A stretch of DNA of 64,000 nt from Streptomyces aidingensis. GTDB lineage: Bacteria > Actinomycetota > Actinomycetes > Streptomycetales > Streptomycetaceae. Under the pieces are notes generated by a model. It did not search any database, was not told the DNA's origin, and saw only the letters and a list, made by a program, of their open reading frames with translations. Position 1 is the stretch's first letter; every line of letters starts with the position of its first letter. Shown here in pieces: positions 39,397 through 47,896 of the stretch. The DNA lies in assembly GCF_900112355.1 (NCBI RefSeq), contig NZ_FOLM01000010.1, positions 62,001 to 126,000 of the forward strand. The letters run 5' to 3'. The position numbers and the translations under genes were made by a program.

Positions 39397-40530
39397 TCAG
39401 GCCCCGGGGACCGGGTGGTCGCCGTGCAGCACGACCGCGGCGGCGGCGTCGCCGCGGTGCTCCGTGCGCTCCTCGACGGTGCCCAGCACCCAGGCGTCCA
39501 CCTCCCGGCCGGCCAGGGTGGTCAGGGCCGCCTCCACCGCTTCCCCGGGCACCACCGCGACCATCCCCACGCCCATGTTCAGGGTCTTCTCCAGCTCCGG
39601 CCTGGCCACCCGGCCGGCCGCCCCCACCAGGGAGAACACCGGCGCCGGGGTCCAGCTCGCGCGGTCCAGCCGGGCGGTCAGGCCGTCCGGGACCACCCGG
39701 GCCAGATTGGCCGCCAGCCCGCCGCCGGTGATGTGTGCGAAGGCGTGCACCTCGGTGGCACGGACGAGCGCCAGGCAGTCCAGGGAGTAGATCCGGGTCG
39801 GCTCCAGCAGCTCCTCGCCCAGGGTGCGGCCCAGCTCCGGCACCCGCCGCTCCAGGCTCCAGCCCATGCGCTCCAGCAGCACGTGCCGGACCAGGGAATA
39901 TCCATTGGAGTGCAGCCCGGAGGAGGCCATGCCGATCACCACGTCCCCGGCGCGCACGCGTTCCGCGCCGAGCAGCCGGTCGGCCTCGACCACCCCGGTG
40001 CCGGCGCCGGCCACGTCGTACTCGTCCGGGCCGAGCAGCCCGGGGTGCTCGGCCGTCTCGCCGCCGACCAGCGCGCAGCCGGCCAGCACGCACCCCTCGG
40101 CGATGCCCTTGACGATGGCCGCCACCCGTTCCGGATGCACCTTGCCGACGCAGATGTAGTCGGTCATGAACAGCGGCTCCGCCCCGCACACCACCAGGTC
40201 GTCCACGACCATGGCGACCAGGTCGCGGCCGATGGTGTCGTGCACGTCCATCCGCTGGGCTACGGCCACCTTGGTGCCCACCCCGTCGGTGGCGGAGGCG
40301 AGCAGCGGGCGGGTGTAGCCGCGCAGGGCGGAGGCGTCGAACAGACCGGCGAAGCCGCCGAGGCCGCCCACGCTCTCCGGGCGCTGGGCCCCCGCGACCC
40401 ACTTCTTCATCAGCTCGACGGCCGTGTCCCCGGCCTCGATGTCCACGCCGGCGGCGGCGTAGGAGGCACCGGCCGCGCCGGCTGCGTCCGGCGCGTCCGC
40501 TGCGGCCCGGGGGGCGGCGTTGTCACTCAT
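39397..40530 (-). CDS. purM: Phosphoribosylformylglycinamidine cyclo-ligase
   Basis: The 377-residue enzyme makes aminoimidazole ribotide from FGAM with ATP, step five of purine synthesis. YAAAGVDIEAGD near the start, ATDGVGTKVA, GRDLVAMVVDDL and FAHITGGGLAANLARV are classic PurM blocks. The first 30 residues are an Ala-rich extension. ATG 40530 has GAAAGACCG upstream. It follows purF by 77 bases in the same direction, forming a purFM unit. Confidence 0.95.
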   Translation of the reverse strand: MSDNAAPRAAADAPDAAGAAGASYAAAGVDIEAGDTAVELMKKWVAGAQRPESVGGLGGFAGLFDASALRGYTRPLLASATDGVGTKVAVAQRMDVHDTIGRDLVAMVVDDLVVCGAEPLFMTDYICVGKVHPERVAAIVKGIAEGCVLAGCALVGGETAEHPGLLGPDEYDVAGAGTGVVEADRLLGAERVRAGDVVIGMASSGLHSNGYSLVRHVLLERMGWSLERRVPELGRTLGEELLEPTRIYSLDCLALVRATEVHAFAHITGGGLAANLARVVPDGLTARLDRASWTPAPVFSLVGAAGRVARPELEKTLNMGVGMVAVVPGEAVEAALTTLAGREVDAWVLGTVEERTEHRGDAAAAVVLHGDHPVPGA

Positions 40531-40607
40531 CGCGGTCTTTCCTGTGGTCGGCTGGTCGGCCCGTCCGCGCGGCGGACGGCAGGGGGTGGCCGCGTCCGGC
40601 GGCCGGA

Positions 40608-42188
40608 TCACGGGCGGCGCAGCGCGTCGGCCGCTCCCGGGCCGGAGAGCAGCGTGGCCACGCCGTCCACATCGCTGACGGCGGCGGTACCGGCACCGGT
40701 GGCGCCGGGGCGGTCGCTGTCCTCCAGCACCTCCTTGCCCAGGAGCTGGGGATCGGGCAGATCGACCGGATACTCCCCGTCGAAGCAGGCCCGGCAGAGG
40801 TCGGGCTTGGCGATGGTGGTGGCCTCGACCATGCCCTCCAGGGAGATGTAGGCCAGCGAGTCGGCGCCCAGCGAGGTGCCGATCTGCTCCACCGACAGGC
40901 CGTTGGCGATCAGCTCGGCGCGGGTGGCGAAATCTATCCCGAAGAAGCAGGGCCACTTGATGGGCGGCGAGCTGATCCGCACGTGCACCTCGGCGGCGCC
41001 GGCCTCCCGCAGCATGCGGACCAGGGCCCGCTGGGTGTTGCCCCGCACGATGGAGTCGTCGACCACGACCAGCCGCTTGCCGCGGATGACCTCGCGCAGC
41101 GGATTGAGCTTGAGCCGGATGCCGAGCTGGCGGATGGTCTGGCTGGGCTGGATGAAGGTACGGCCCACATAGGAGTTCTTGACCAGGCCGGAGCCGTAGG
41201 GGATGCCGCTGGCCTCGGCGTAGCCGATGGCGGCCGGGGTGCCGGACTCCGGGGTGGCGATCACCAGGTCCGCCTCGGCCGGCGCCTCCCGGGCCAGCCG
41301 GCGGCCCATCTCGACGCGGGAGAGGTAGACGTTCCGCCCGGCGATGGTGGTGTCGGGGCGGGCCAGGTAGACATACTCGAAGACACAGCCGCGGGGCTTT
41401 GCGTCCGCGAAACGGGAGCTGCGCAGCCCGCTCTCGTCGATGGCGATCAGCTCGCCCGGCTCCACCTCGCGGATGAAGGAGGCGCCGACGATGTCCAGGG
41501 CGGCGGTCTCGGAGGCGACCACCCAGCCGCGCTCCAGCCGGCCCAGCACCAGCGGGCGGAAACCCTGGGGGTCGCGGGCGGCGTAGAGGGTCTGCTCGTC
41601 CATGAAGACAAAGCTGAACGCGCCGCGCACGCGGGGCAGCACCCGGGCGGCGGCCTGTTCGACGGTGAGCGCGGTGCCGTCGTCGTCGGTCTGGCCGGCC
41701 AGCAGGGCGGTGACCAGGTCGGTGTCGTTGGTGGCGGCGACCCGGTGGCGGGGGCCGCGGGAGCCGGGCAGCTCGGCGACCATGGCGGCCAGCTCGGCGG
41801 CGTTGACCAGATTGCCGTTGTGGCCGAGAGCTATGGAGCCGTGACCGGTGGCGCGGAAGGTCGGCTGGGCGTTCTCCCAGACCGAGGCGCCGGTGGTGGA
41901 GTAGCGGGTGTGGCCGACCGCGATGTGTCCCTGGAGGGAGGACAGCGAGGTCTCGTCGAAGACCTGGGAGACCAGGCCCATGTCCTTGAAGACCAGGATC
42001 TTGGAGCCGTTGCTCACCGCGATGCCCGCGGACTCCTGGCCGCGGTGCTGCAGCGCGTAGAGCCCGAAGTAGGTGAGCTTGGAGACCTCCTCGCCCGGGG
42101 CCCAGACACCGAAGACGCCGCAGGCGTCGCGCGGTCCCTTTTCGCCGGGGTTGAGATCGTGACTCAGTCGTCCGTCACCACGTGGCAC
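40608..42188 (-). CDS. purF: Amidophosphoribosyltransferase
   Basis: The 526-residue enzyme transfers the glutamine amide to PRPP, the first committed step of purine synthesis. The glutaminase nucleophile is Cys23 in RDACGVFGVWAP after a removable propeptide. VVVDDSIVRGNTQ is the PRPP loop, and C-terminal Cys residues (CFFGID, LCRACFDGEYPV) fit the iron-sulphur type. GTG 42188 gives PRGDGRLSHDL, as in other Streptomyces. It heads the purFM operon. Confidence 0.96.
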   Translation of the reverse strand: MPRGDGRLSHDLNPGEKGPRDACGVFGVWAPGEEVSKLTYFGLYALQHRGQESAGIAVSNGSKILVFKDMGLVSQVFDETSLSSLQGHIAVGHTRYSTTGASVWENAQPTFRATGHGSIALGHNGNLVNAAELAAMVAELPGSRGPRHRVAATNDTDLVTALLAGQTDDDGTALTVEQAAARVLPRVRGAFSFVFMDEQTLYAARDPQGFRPLVLGRLERGWVVASETAALDIVGASFIREVEPGELIAIDESGLRSSRFADAKPRGCVFEYVYLARPDTTIAGRNVYLSRVEMGRRLAREAPAEADLVIATPESGTPAAIGYAEASGIPYGSGLVKNSYVGRTFIQPSQTIRQLGIRLKLNPLREVIRGKRLVVVDDSIVRGNTQRALVRMLREAGAAEVHVRISSPPIKWPCFFGIDFATRAELIANGLSVEQIGTSLGADSLAYISLEGMVEATTIAKPDLCRACFDGEYPVDLPDPQLLGKEVLEDSDRPGATGAGTAAVSDVDGVATLLSGPGAADALRRP

Positions 42189-42388
42189 GCCTTCGAGTCT
42201 AGGGCAGGTTCCGAACCTGGGAAGGCGGAGGGGCTGTGACCCTGGGCTCACCCTGGTGGCCGGTCCGCACCCGCGCACGCGCCCACCGGACCTGTGGCAC
42301 GCACGCCGGGTGGTGCGCCCCGGGGCGCCGGGGGCAGGGGCGGCGGCCGGCGGAGCAGAGGCACGGGAGAGGCAGGGGCCGGGCAGGG

Positions 42389-43195
42389 TCAGGAAAGGAC
42401 GGGGAGGTGCTGGTCCAGGGTGGCGGCGCGGTCGCCGCTCGCCTTCAGGCGGCCGGTGGCGGTGGCCAGCCGCCAGGTGGTGCGGCCGGTGGCCAGCCGC
42501 ATCCAGGTGATCGGATCGGTCTCCACCACATTCGGCGGGGTGCCGCGGGTGTGGCGCGGGCCGGCGATGCACTGCACCGCGGCGAACGGCGGAATCCGCA
42601 CCTCGGTGGAGGCGCCGGGCGCCTTGGCGGCCAGCGCGTCGGCCAGCACCCGGACGGTGGTGGCCAGCGCCATCCGGTCCAGCCGGACCGGCCGGCCGGT
42701 GGCCCGGGTCAGATCGTCGCTGTGCACCACCAGCTCGACGATCCGGCTGACGGTGAAGTCCAGGGCGCGGATCACCCCGGCCCGGTGGGGCAGCAGCACA
42801 TCCTCGCGCACACCGGTGTCGATCACCGATTCCAGCTCCTCGGCGGCGGCGTCGATGGCGGCGACCGGCCCGCCCGGGCGGGCCGCGTCGGCACGCGCGG
42901 CGGCGGCGGTCTTGCCGGCCTCCTCGGCGGTGGACAGCGCCCAGGCCTGAAGGGAGAGGGTGGGGCGGACGGCGCGCGGCGCCGGCTCGGCGAGGCGCTG
43001 CGGCAGGGCGTCGATCTGTCCCGCGAGGTGCGCCAGCAGCGCCCGGATGTCCCAGCCGGGCAGCCCGGAGGGCTTGCCGAGCTGCTCCTCGGTGAGCTCC
43101 CCGGCGGCCAGCCGCAGGAACTCCACCTGGGCGAGCAGCGCATCCCGGACCCGGTCGGGGTGGTAGGAACGAGGCTTGCGCCGGACGGTGGACAT
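42389..43195 (-). CDS. Maleylpyruvate-isomerase/DinB-fold protein with sterol-carrier-like C-terminus
   Basis: The 268-residue product has an N-terminal four-helix MDMPI/DinB-like domain (LPGWDIRALLAHLAGQIDAL, then RIVELVVHSDDLTRATG with conserved His). Its C-terminal third resembles SCP2-type lipid-binding domains (VVETDPITWMRLATGR). Such proteins often use mycothiol, but the catalytic role here is unknown. It is transcribed toward purF, as in the corresponding S. coelicolor locus. Confidence 0.75.
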   Translation of the reverse strand: MSTVRRKPRSYHPDRVRDALLAQVEFLRLAAGELTEEQLGKPSGLPGWDIRALLAHLAGQIDALPQRLAEPAPRAVRPTLSLQAWALSTAEEAGKTAAAARADAARPGGPVAAIDAAAEELESVIDTGVREDVLLPHRAGVIRALDFTVSRIVELVVHSDDLTRATGRPVRLDRMALATTVRVLADALAAKAPGASTEVRIPPFAAVQCIAGPRHTRGTPPNVVETDPITWMRLATGRTTWRLATATGRLKASGDRAATLDQHLPVLS

Positions 43196-43304
43196 GTCTG
43201 GAGCTTACGGCCTCACGACGGCCTCACCGCGTGCCGCTTAACAACCGGGTACCAAGTCCCCCGGCTGGGGGTGTGCCGGGGGCGGGCTGTGCCAGGATGC
43301 GCGC

Positions 43305-43811
43305 ATGCCTATCGCCGACCGGTACCTCGCCGAGGACGAAGAGCTGGTGTATCACACCCGGCAGCACTGGACCACGCTGGTCAGCGAGTTTCTGCTGCTG
43401 CTGGTGATCGTGGCGGTCACCGGGGCGGCCGTGTGGTTCCTGCCGGACGAGGACTGGGCGGACACCGCGCTGTGGGTGGTGCTGGGCGCCGGGGCGCTGG
43501 CCGCGCTGTGGTTCTGGCTGGTCCCGCTGCTCCAGTGGCGCTCCACGGTGTATGTGCTGACCACGCGCCGTCTGCACAAGCGGTCGGGCTTCATCAACAA
43601 GGCGGGCCGTTCCATTCCGCTGGCCCGGGTGAACGATGTGGCGTTCTCCGCCAGCCTGTGGGAGCGGATCATGCGGTACGGCACGCTCACCGTCCAGTCC
43701 GCCTCCGAGCAGGGCACGATGACGCTGCGGCATGTGCCCGATCCCGAGCTGTTCAAGAGCAAGGTCTACCAGCAGCTCGACCAGCTCGACGACGAGCCCG
43801 GAGAGCGGTGA
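43305..43811 (+). CDS. Membrane protein with bacterial PH domain (YdbS-like)
   Basis: The 168-residue product has two membrane helices (FLLLLVIVAVTGAAVWFLP, ALWVVLGAGALAALWFWLV). A bPH2-type beta domain follows with STVYVLTTRRLHKRSGFINK and LARVNDVAFSASLWERIM, a frequent signature. It probably sits in the inner membrane with the PH part in the cytoplasm. No pathway is known. Confidence 0.8.
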   Translation: MPIADRYLAEDEELVYHTRQHWTTLVSEFLLLLVIVAVTGAAVWFLPDEDWADTALWVVLGAGALAALWFWLVPLLQWRSTVYVLTTRRLHKRSGFINKAGRSIPLARVNDVAFSASLWERIMRYGTLTVQSASEQGTMTLRHVPDPELFKSKVYQQLDQLDDEPGER

Positions 43812-43909
43812 ACCGGCTGAACGGGCGGCTCGGCCGGACCGCCGTGGCCCGGCCGGACCGCCGCCGAGCGCGCTGAATCGCCCGGGGCCGGGCGGGTACT
43901 CCGGCAGGC

Positions 43910-44362
43910 ATGGCCGGAATCGAACTCAAGAGCTCAGCATTCAGTGATCAGGCGATCATCCCGCGCCGCTACACCAAGGACGGCGACAATGTCTCGCCCC
44001 CGCTGACCTGGTCGGGGGTGCCGGACGACGCCGCGGAGCTGGTGCTGCTGTGCGAGGACCCGGACGCGCCGGGCGGCCCCTTCCTGCACTGGCTGGTCAC
44101 CGGGATCGACCCGCACAGCAACGGCGTCGGCACCGGGCACACCCCGGAGCACGGAACGCCGCACCGCAACGGTTATGGCGAGCCGGGATGGGGCGGCCCC
44201 CAGCCGCCCAAGGGCGATGACGCGCACCGCTACTTCTTCCGCCTCTACGCGCTGCCGGGCCACCCGTCGCTGCCTGCCGGGGCAAGTGCCCGGCAGGTGC
44301 ACCAGGCCGTGGACAAGGCGCAGCTCGCCAGCGGCAACCTGATGGGGGTCTATCAGCGCTAG
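43910..44362 (+). CDS. YbhB/YbcL-family PEBP-like protein
   Basis: The 150-residue protein shows the PEBP fold signatures LKSSAFSDQAIIPRRYTKDG, VSPPLTWSG, EDPDAPGGPFLHWLVTGID and GYGEPGWGGPQPPKGDDAHR. Bacterial members bind small anions or phospholipid-like ligands; the exact role is unclear. ATG 43910 is the first in frame. It opens a run of small plus-strand genes. Confidence 0.88.
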   Translation: MAGIELKSSAFSDQAIIPRRYTKDGDNVSPPLTWSGVPDDAAELVLLCEDPDAPGGPFLHWLVTGIDPHSNGVGTGHTPEHGTPHRNGYGEPGWGGPQPPKGDDAHRYFFRLYALPGHPSLPAGASARQVHQAVDKAQLASGNLMGVYQR

Positions 44363-44514
44363 CCGGCAGTTTCGGGCGGGCGGGCGCGGTCACCCGTCAG
44401 CCACCGGCCCCGGTGACGGGCGGCGGCCCCAGGGCCCGCCCCCCCCGGCCGGCGACCCGTCGAGCGGCCGTCCCGGGGCGATCTCCCGACGACCGGGAAG
44501 AGGTGACTTCTTCC

Positions 44515-44967
44515 ATGCAGCACGACCAGTTCATCGGCGAAGTGCAGAACAAGGCGGGGCTGGAGAGCCGGGGCGCGGCCGAGCGCGTCACCCGGGCCGG
44601 CCTGGAAACCCTTACCGAACGCATCCCGGCCGGGCTGGCGGACAATATCGCGGCCCAGCTTCCGCACGAGATCGGCGAGCACATGCGGCGGGTGGCGACC
44701 GCACCGGATGTGCCGTACACCGGCATGCGGATGACCACCCAGGAATTCTTCGACCGGGTGGCCACCCGCTCCGGCGCCAAGGGGCCGGCCGCCGTCTACC
44801 AGGCGCGATGCGTGATGGAGGTGGTCGGCGAGGCGACCCAGGGCGGGCTGATGACCAAGGTCCGCGAGGCCCTGCCGGACGAGCTGTCCACGGTCCTGCT
44901 GGCCGGCAGCACCGGCCATGTGCCGAACGGCGGCGGTGCCGCCGACCCGCACCGGGCCGGGAGGTGA
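44515..44967 (+). CDS. DUF2267 protein
   Basis: The 150-residue product (HDQFIGEVQNKAGLESRGAA, LTERIPAGLADNIAAQLPHE, TQEFFDRVATRSG) is a helical DUF2267 protein with two tandem repeats of the domain. GAAGAGGTG lies upstream. Such proteins are common in stress-induced gene groups of actinobacteria, without known activity. The DUF2795 gene follows seven bases later. Confidence 0.82.
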   Translation: MQHDQFIGEVQNKAGLESRGAAERVTRAGLETLTERIPAGLADNIAAQLPHEIGEHMRRVATAPDVPYTGMRMTTQEFFDRVATRSGAKGPAAVYQARCVMEVVGEATQGGLMTKVREALPDELSTVLLAGSTGHVPNGGGAADPHRAGR

Positions 44968-44973
44968 GGTGCC

Positions 44974-45324
44974 ATGGCCAAGATGGCGGGCCCCGAACCG
45001 GGCGGCCGGAAGGACTCGGGTGCCGACGACATCCGCAAGGCCGTCAAGGACGTGGACTTCCCGGCGGGCAAGGACGAGCTGATCCGGGCCGCCCAGGTGT
45101 CCGGCGCCTCCCAGGAGACGGTCAAGGCACTGCGCGGCATCCCGCCGGAGGACTACGGCAACCGTGAGGAGGTGGTCCGCTCGGTGCGGCTGAAGCCGGA
45201 CACCGATCTCGGCCACAGCGCCGGGCAGCGGGCCGCGCAGGCGCGGAAGGGCGGCAAGCAAGGGCTGGCCCAGCAGTTGCGCGACGCGCCCAAGCCGCCG
45301 GTCGAGGAGGAACTCGACCGCTGA
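44974..45324 (+). CDS. DUF2795-like protein
   Basis: The 116-residue product has ADDIRKAVKDVDFPAGKDEL and IRAAQVSGASQETVKALRGI, the conserved helical DUF2795 block, then a basic tail. It is co-transcribed with the DUF2267 gene. Proteins of this family are small and cytoplasmic, with no established role. Confidence 0.78.
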   Translation: MAKMAGPEPGGRKDSGADDIRKAVKDVDFPAGKDELIRAAQVSGASQETVKALRGIPPEDYGNREEVVRSVRLKPDTDLGHSAGQRAAQARKGGKQGLAQQLRDAPKPPVEEELDR

Positions 45325-45369
45325 CCTCCGGCGCCGCGCGGCGCCGGAGGCGGGGAAAGGAGCTTTCCG

Positions 45370-45867
45370 ATGGTGCGCAAGAAGGTGGAGGGCGACGAGG
45401 ACCAGCGGCGGGCCGCGGCGCACGCCGCGGAGAAGGCCGGGGAGCAGCCCAGCTCCCGCGGTGAGACCACCGGTGCCTCCAAGCAGCGGACCCACAGGCC
45501 GCACCGCTCGACCCTCACCCACGAGGAGAAGACCGCTTCGGTCCACCGGGGGAAGCAGCGCTCCGAACGGGAGTCCTCCTGGGGAACGAGGCCCTCGACG
45601 GCCGGCGGGCGCAGCTTCACCGGCCGGGGAACCCCGGAGTACGGCCCGGACCACGAGCGGGTGTTCCAGGCGCTGGCCGCGGCCGAGGACCAGCACGGCG
45701 GCGAAGGGGTCTATCTGCCGGAGGTCGCCCGGCTGGCCGGACTGCCGCTGGAGCAGGTCCGTGCGCTGATGCACGACCTGGTGACCGTGCACGGCCTGGC
45801 CACCGAGCTCCAGGGCGCCGACCGCCCGGATCTCGGCCCCCGCTACGAGTCCAAGGCGCGCCGCTGA
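45370..45867 (+). CDS. Hypothetical protein with winged-helix-like C-terminus
   Basis: GGGGAAAGGAG precedes ATG 45370. The 165-residue product has a charged, disordered N-terminal half (KVEGDEDQRRAAAHAAEKAG). A folded end follows, HERVFQALAAAEDQHGGEGV and VARLAGLPLEQVRALMHDLV, which reads as a winged helix. It is third in the DUF2267-DUF2795 group and may be a small stress-related DNA-binding protein. Family unknown. Confidence 0.65.
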   Translation: MVRKKVEGDEDQRRAAAHAAEKAGEQPSSRGETTGASKQRTHRPHRSTLTHEEKTASVHRGKQRSERESSWGTRPSTAGGRSFTGRGTPEYGPDHERVFQALAAAEDQHGGEGVYLPEVARLAGLPLEQVRALMHDLVTVHGLATELQGADRPDLGPRYESKARR

Positions 45868-46008
45868 CCCCGCCCGCGCCACCGGCGGACCGCCGCGCCC
45901 CCCGGCGCCCCGCCGCCGCGCGGGGCGCCCGTTCAGTGGCCGGCCGGCCCGGCGACGGCCCGGCGGAGGGCTCCGTCACCGGTTGCCGCCCGGGCGGGAG
46001 ACCGGCGG

Positions 46009-46743
46009 TCAGCCGGGGACGACGGCCACCAGCGCATGGCGCTCGCCGGGGGCGGCGCCGCCCCAGAGGGAGGGGTCGGTCAGCGGCTCGGCGCGCAGCG
46101 GCCGGGCGAAGGGCCTGACCAGCCCGGCCAGTTCTTCCGGGCCTATGCCGCCGGGCCAGGGCAGCCGCTCCGCCCCCGTCACATAGGGCGCGGGCGGACG
46201 TTCCCTGCCGGAGTACCAGCGGCGTCCCTCGAAGAACAGCATCCGGCCGCCCGGCCGCAGCCGGGCGGCCCACTCGCGCAGCGCGGCGGCCGGATCCGGC
46301 AGGGTCCACAGCACATGGCGGCACAGCAGCACATCGAATCGCCGCTCACCCGTGGGGGGCGCGGCGGCGTCCCCCACCAGGAAGCGCGCGGGCAGCCCCG
46401 CCGCGGCCAGCTTGGCCCGGGCCAGCTCGACCATCCGGGGCGATATGTCGACTCCCGTGACCCGGTGGCCGGCCTCGGCGAGCAGCAGCGACATCGTGCC
46501 CGTGCCGCAGCCGGCGTCCAGCACCTCCAGCGTCCCCGGCATCTCAGGGGCCCGATGTGGCATGTCCGCGGGGGGCGGCCCTCCGTCACCGTCGCCTTCC
46601 GGCCGGGCGGCCAGCAGACGCCGCACCAGCACGGCCCAGGCGGCCCTGGCCTCCCGGGCGGACAGGCCGTGATCCGGGCGCTCGTCGAACCCCGGGGCGG
46701 CGGCGTCCCAGTAATCCGTGACGGCGGCGGAGAGTTCGGTCAT
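46009..46743 (-). CDS. Class I SAM-dependent methyltransferase
   Basis: The 244-residue enzyme has VLDAGCGTGTMSLLLAEAGH (motif I), VTGVDISPRMVELARAKL (motif II) and FDVLLCRHVLWTLPDPAAAL (motif IV), the UbiE/Methyltransf_11 type. The substrate cannot be deduced. ATG 46743 is the first in frame. It is divergent from the esterase gene at 46890. Confidence 0.85.
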   Translation of the reverse strand: MTELSAAVTDYWDAAAPGFDERPDHGLSAREARAAWAVLVRRLLAARPEGDGDGGPPPADMPHRAPEMPGTLEVLDAGCGTGTMSLLLAEAGHRVTGVDISPRMVELARAKLAAAGLPARFLVGDAAAPPTGERRFDVLLCRHVLWTLPDPAAALREWAARLRPGGRMLFFEGRRWYSGRERPPAPYVTGAERLPWPGGIGPEELAGLVRPFARPLRAEPLTDPSLWGGAAPGERHALVAVVPG

Positions 46744-46889
46744 GCGGCCATGCTGCCACCCGCCACCGACAACCGCCCGGGCCGCATCCGGCCCCCGGAT
46801 CGGCCGAACCCCCTTCCGGGCGGGCCCGGATGCGCCATGCTGTCCCGCAGCGACCCGGGCACGCCGGGCCAGGGGGAAGGAGGCGTGTC

Positions 46890-47678
46890 ATGGCCGACGC
46901 CGGACATGTGGCGGGCAGCGCACCGGGCGGCGCCGGTGCGCCGTTCCGGATCTTCATCGCGGGCGACTCCACCGCGGCGGTGTACGAGGCACGGATGGCG
47001 CCGAGCGCCGGCTGGGGCCAGGCACTGCCCGTTTTCACCGCACCGCATGTCACGGTGGTGAACCGGGCCCTGTCGGGCGCCAGCACCCGCAGCTACGACC
47101 AGGCCGGGCTGCTCGCGGCGATTCTGCGGGACATCGCACCGGGCGACCGACTGCTCATCTCCTTCGGCCACAACGACCAGACGCTGGACGACCACTGGGG
47201 CGGCACCCAGCCGTACAGCAGTTATCAGGCGTTTCTGCGCCGCTATCTGGCCGGCGCGCGGCAGCGCGGCGCGCATCCGGTGCTGGTGACCCCGGTCGAG
47301 CGGCGCTGCTTCCGCCGGGACGGCACGCCGTTCCTGTCGCTGGGCGAGTATCCGGCGGCCATGGCGGCGCTGGCGGCCAGGGAGAGGGTGCCGCTGGTGG
47401 ATCTGTCGGCGGCGAGCGCGGAGCGGTGGGCGAGGCTGGGGCCGGAGGGCACCAAGGACTGCTTTCTGTGGCTGGAGCCGGGCGAGCACCGCCATTTCCC
47501 GTTCGGGGCCTCGGACAACACGCACTTCCAGGCGCGGGGCGCCATCGAGGCGGCCCGGCTGGTCGCCACCGCGCTGGCCAAGGACCGGATCCTCCCCGAC
47601 GGCGCATTCACCGGCCTGGACCGCCCGGTACGGGAGGACGAACTGGTCTGGCCGCCCCGGGCGCCCTCGCCCGGCTGA
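46890..47678 (+). CDS. SGNH-hydrolase, rhamnogalacturonan acetylesterase-like, no signal peptide
   Basis: The 262-residue protein has the block I motif FIAGDSTAAVY with Ser27, ISFGHNDQ (block III) and SDNTHFQARGA with the Asp-His pair near the end. It closely matches the C-terminal domain of the next gene product, so the two arose by duplication. GGAAGGAGG precedes ATG 46890. Without a signal peptide it should act inside the cell, perhaps on imported pectin oligomers. That is inference. Confidence 0.82.
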   Translation: MADAGHVAGSAPGGAGAPFRIFIAGDSTAAVYEARMAPSAGWGQALPVFTAPHVTVVNRALSGASTRSYDQAGLLAAILRDIAPGDRLLISFGHNDQTLDDHWGGTQPYSSYQAFLRRYLAGARQRGAHPVLVTPVERRCFRRDGTPFLSLGEYPAAMAALAARERVPLVDLSAASAERWARLGPEGTKDCFLWLEPGEHRHFPFGASDNTHFQARGAIEAARLVATALAKDRILPDGAFTGLDRPVREDELVWPPRAPSPG

Positions 47679-47741
47679 TCCCCGCGCCCGCCGCGCCCGG
47701 CCGGCACGGTCGGGCAGGGCAGGCCCGCCCGTCCGGAATGA

Positions 47742-47754
47742 CAAGCGATTGCAG
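47742..47754. promoter_or_regulatory. LacI-type operator half-site/weak operator
   Basis: CAAGCGATTGCAG contains CAA-GCGA-TTG and shares CGATTGCAG with the reverse of the better site at 47806. Two spaced sites are common for LacI-family repressors. Confidence 0.45.
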
Positions 47755-47805
47755 AGATGGCCGCGCAACGGCGACGCGGACACGCCCATTTCGTGGCACC
47801 TACCG

Positions 47806-47821
47806 CTGCAATCGTTTGCAG
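47806..47821. promoter_or_regulatory. Palindromic operator upstream of the pectinesterase gene
   Basis: CTGCAATCGTTTGCAG is an inverted repeat (CTGCAA, TCGT, TTGCAG), the form of LacI-family operators for sugar catabolism. It lies 75 bases before the chosen start. No regulator gene is seen nearby. Confidence 0.6.
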
Positions 47822-47896
47822 GTTAAGGTGCTCGACGCCCCTCGCTTCTCCTTACCGCACCCGCGCCTTTCTCTCCGAGTCGCCTGGAGCGTCGTC

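Noticed and set aside
47828..47896. Earlier GTG start for the pectinesterase fusion
   Set aside because: It would begin seven bases after the operator and place 23 extra residues before the Tat signal; the TTG at 47897 has a well-spaced GGAG.
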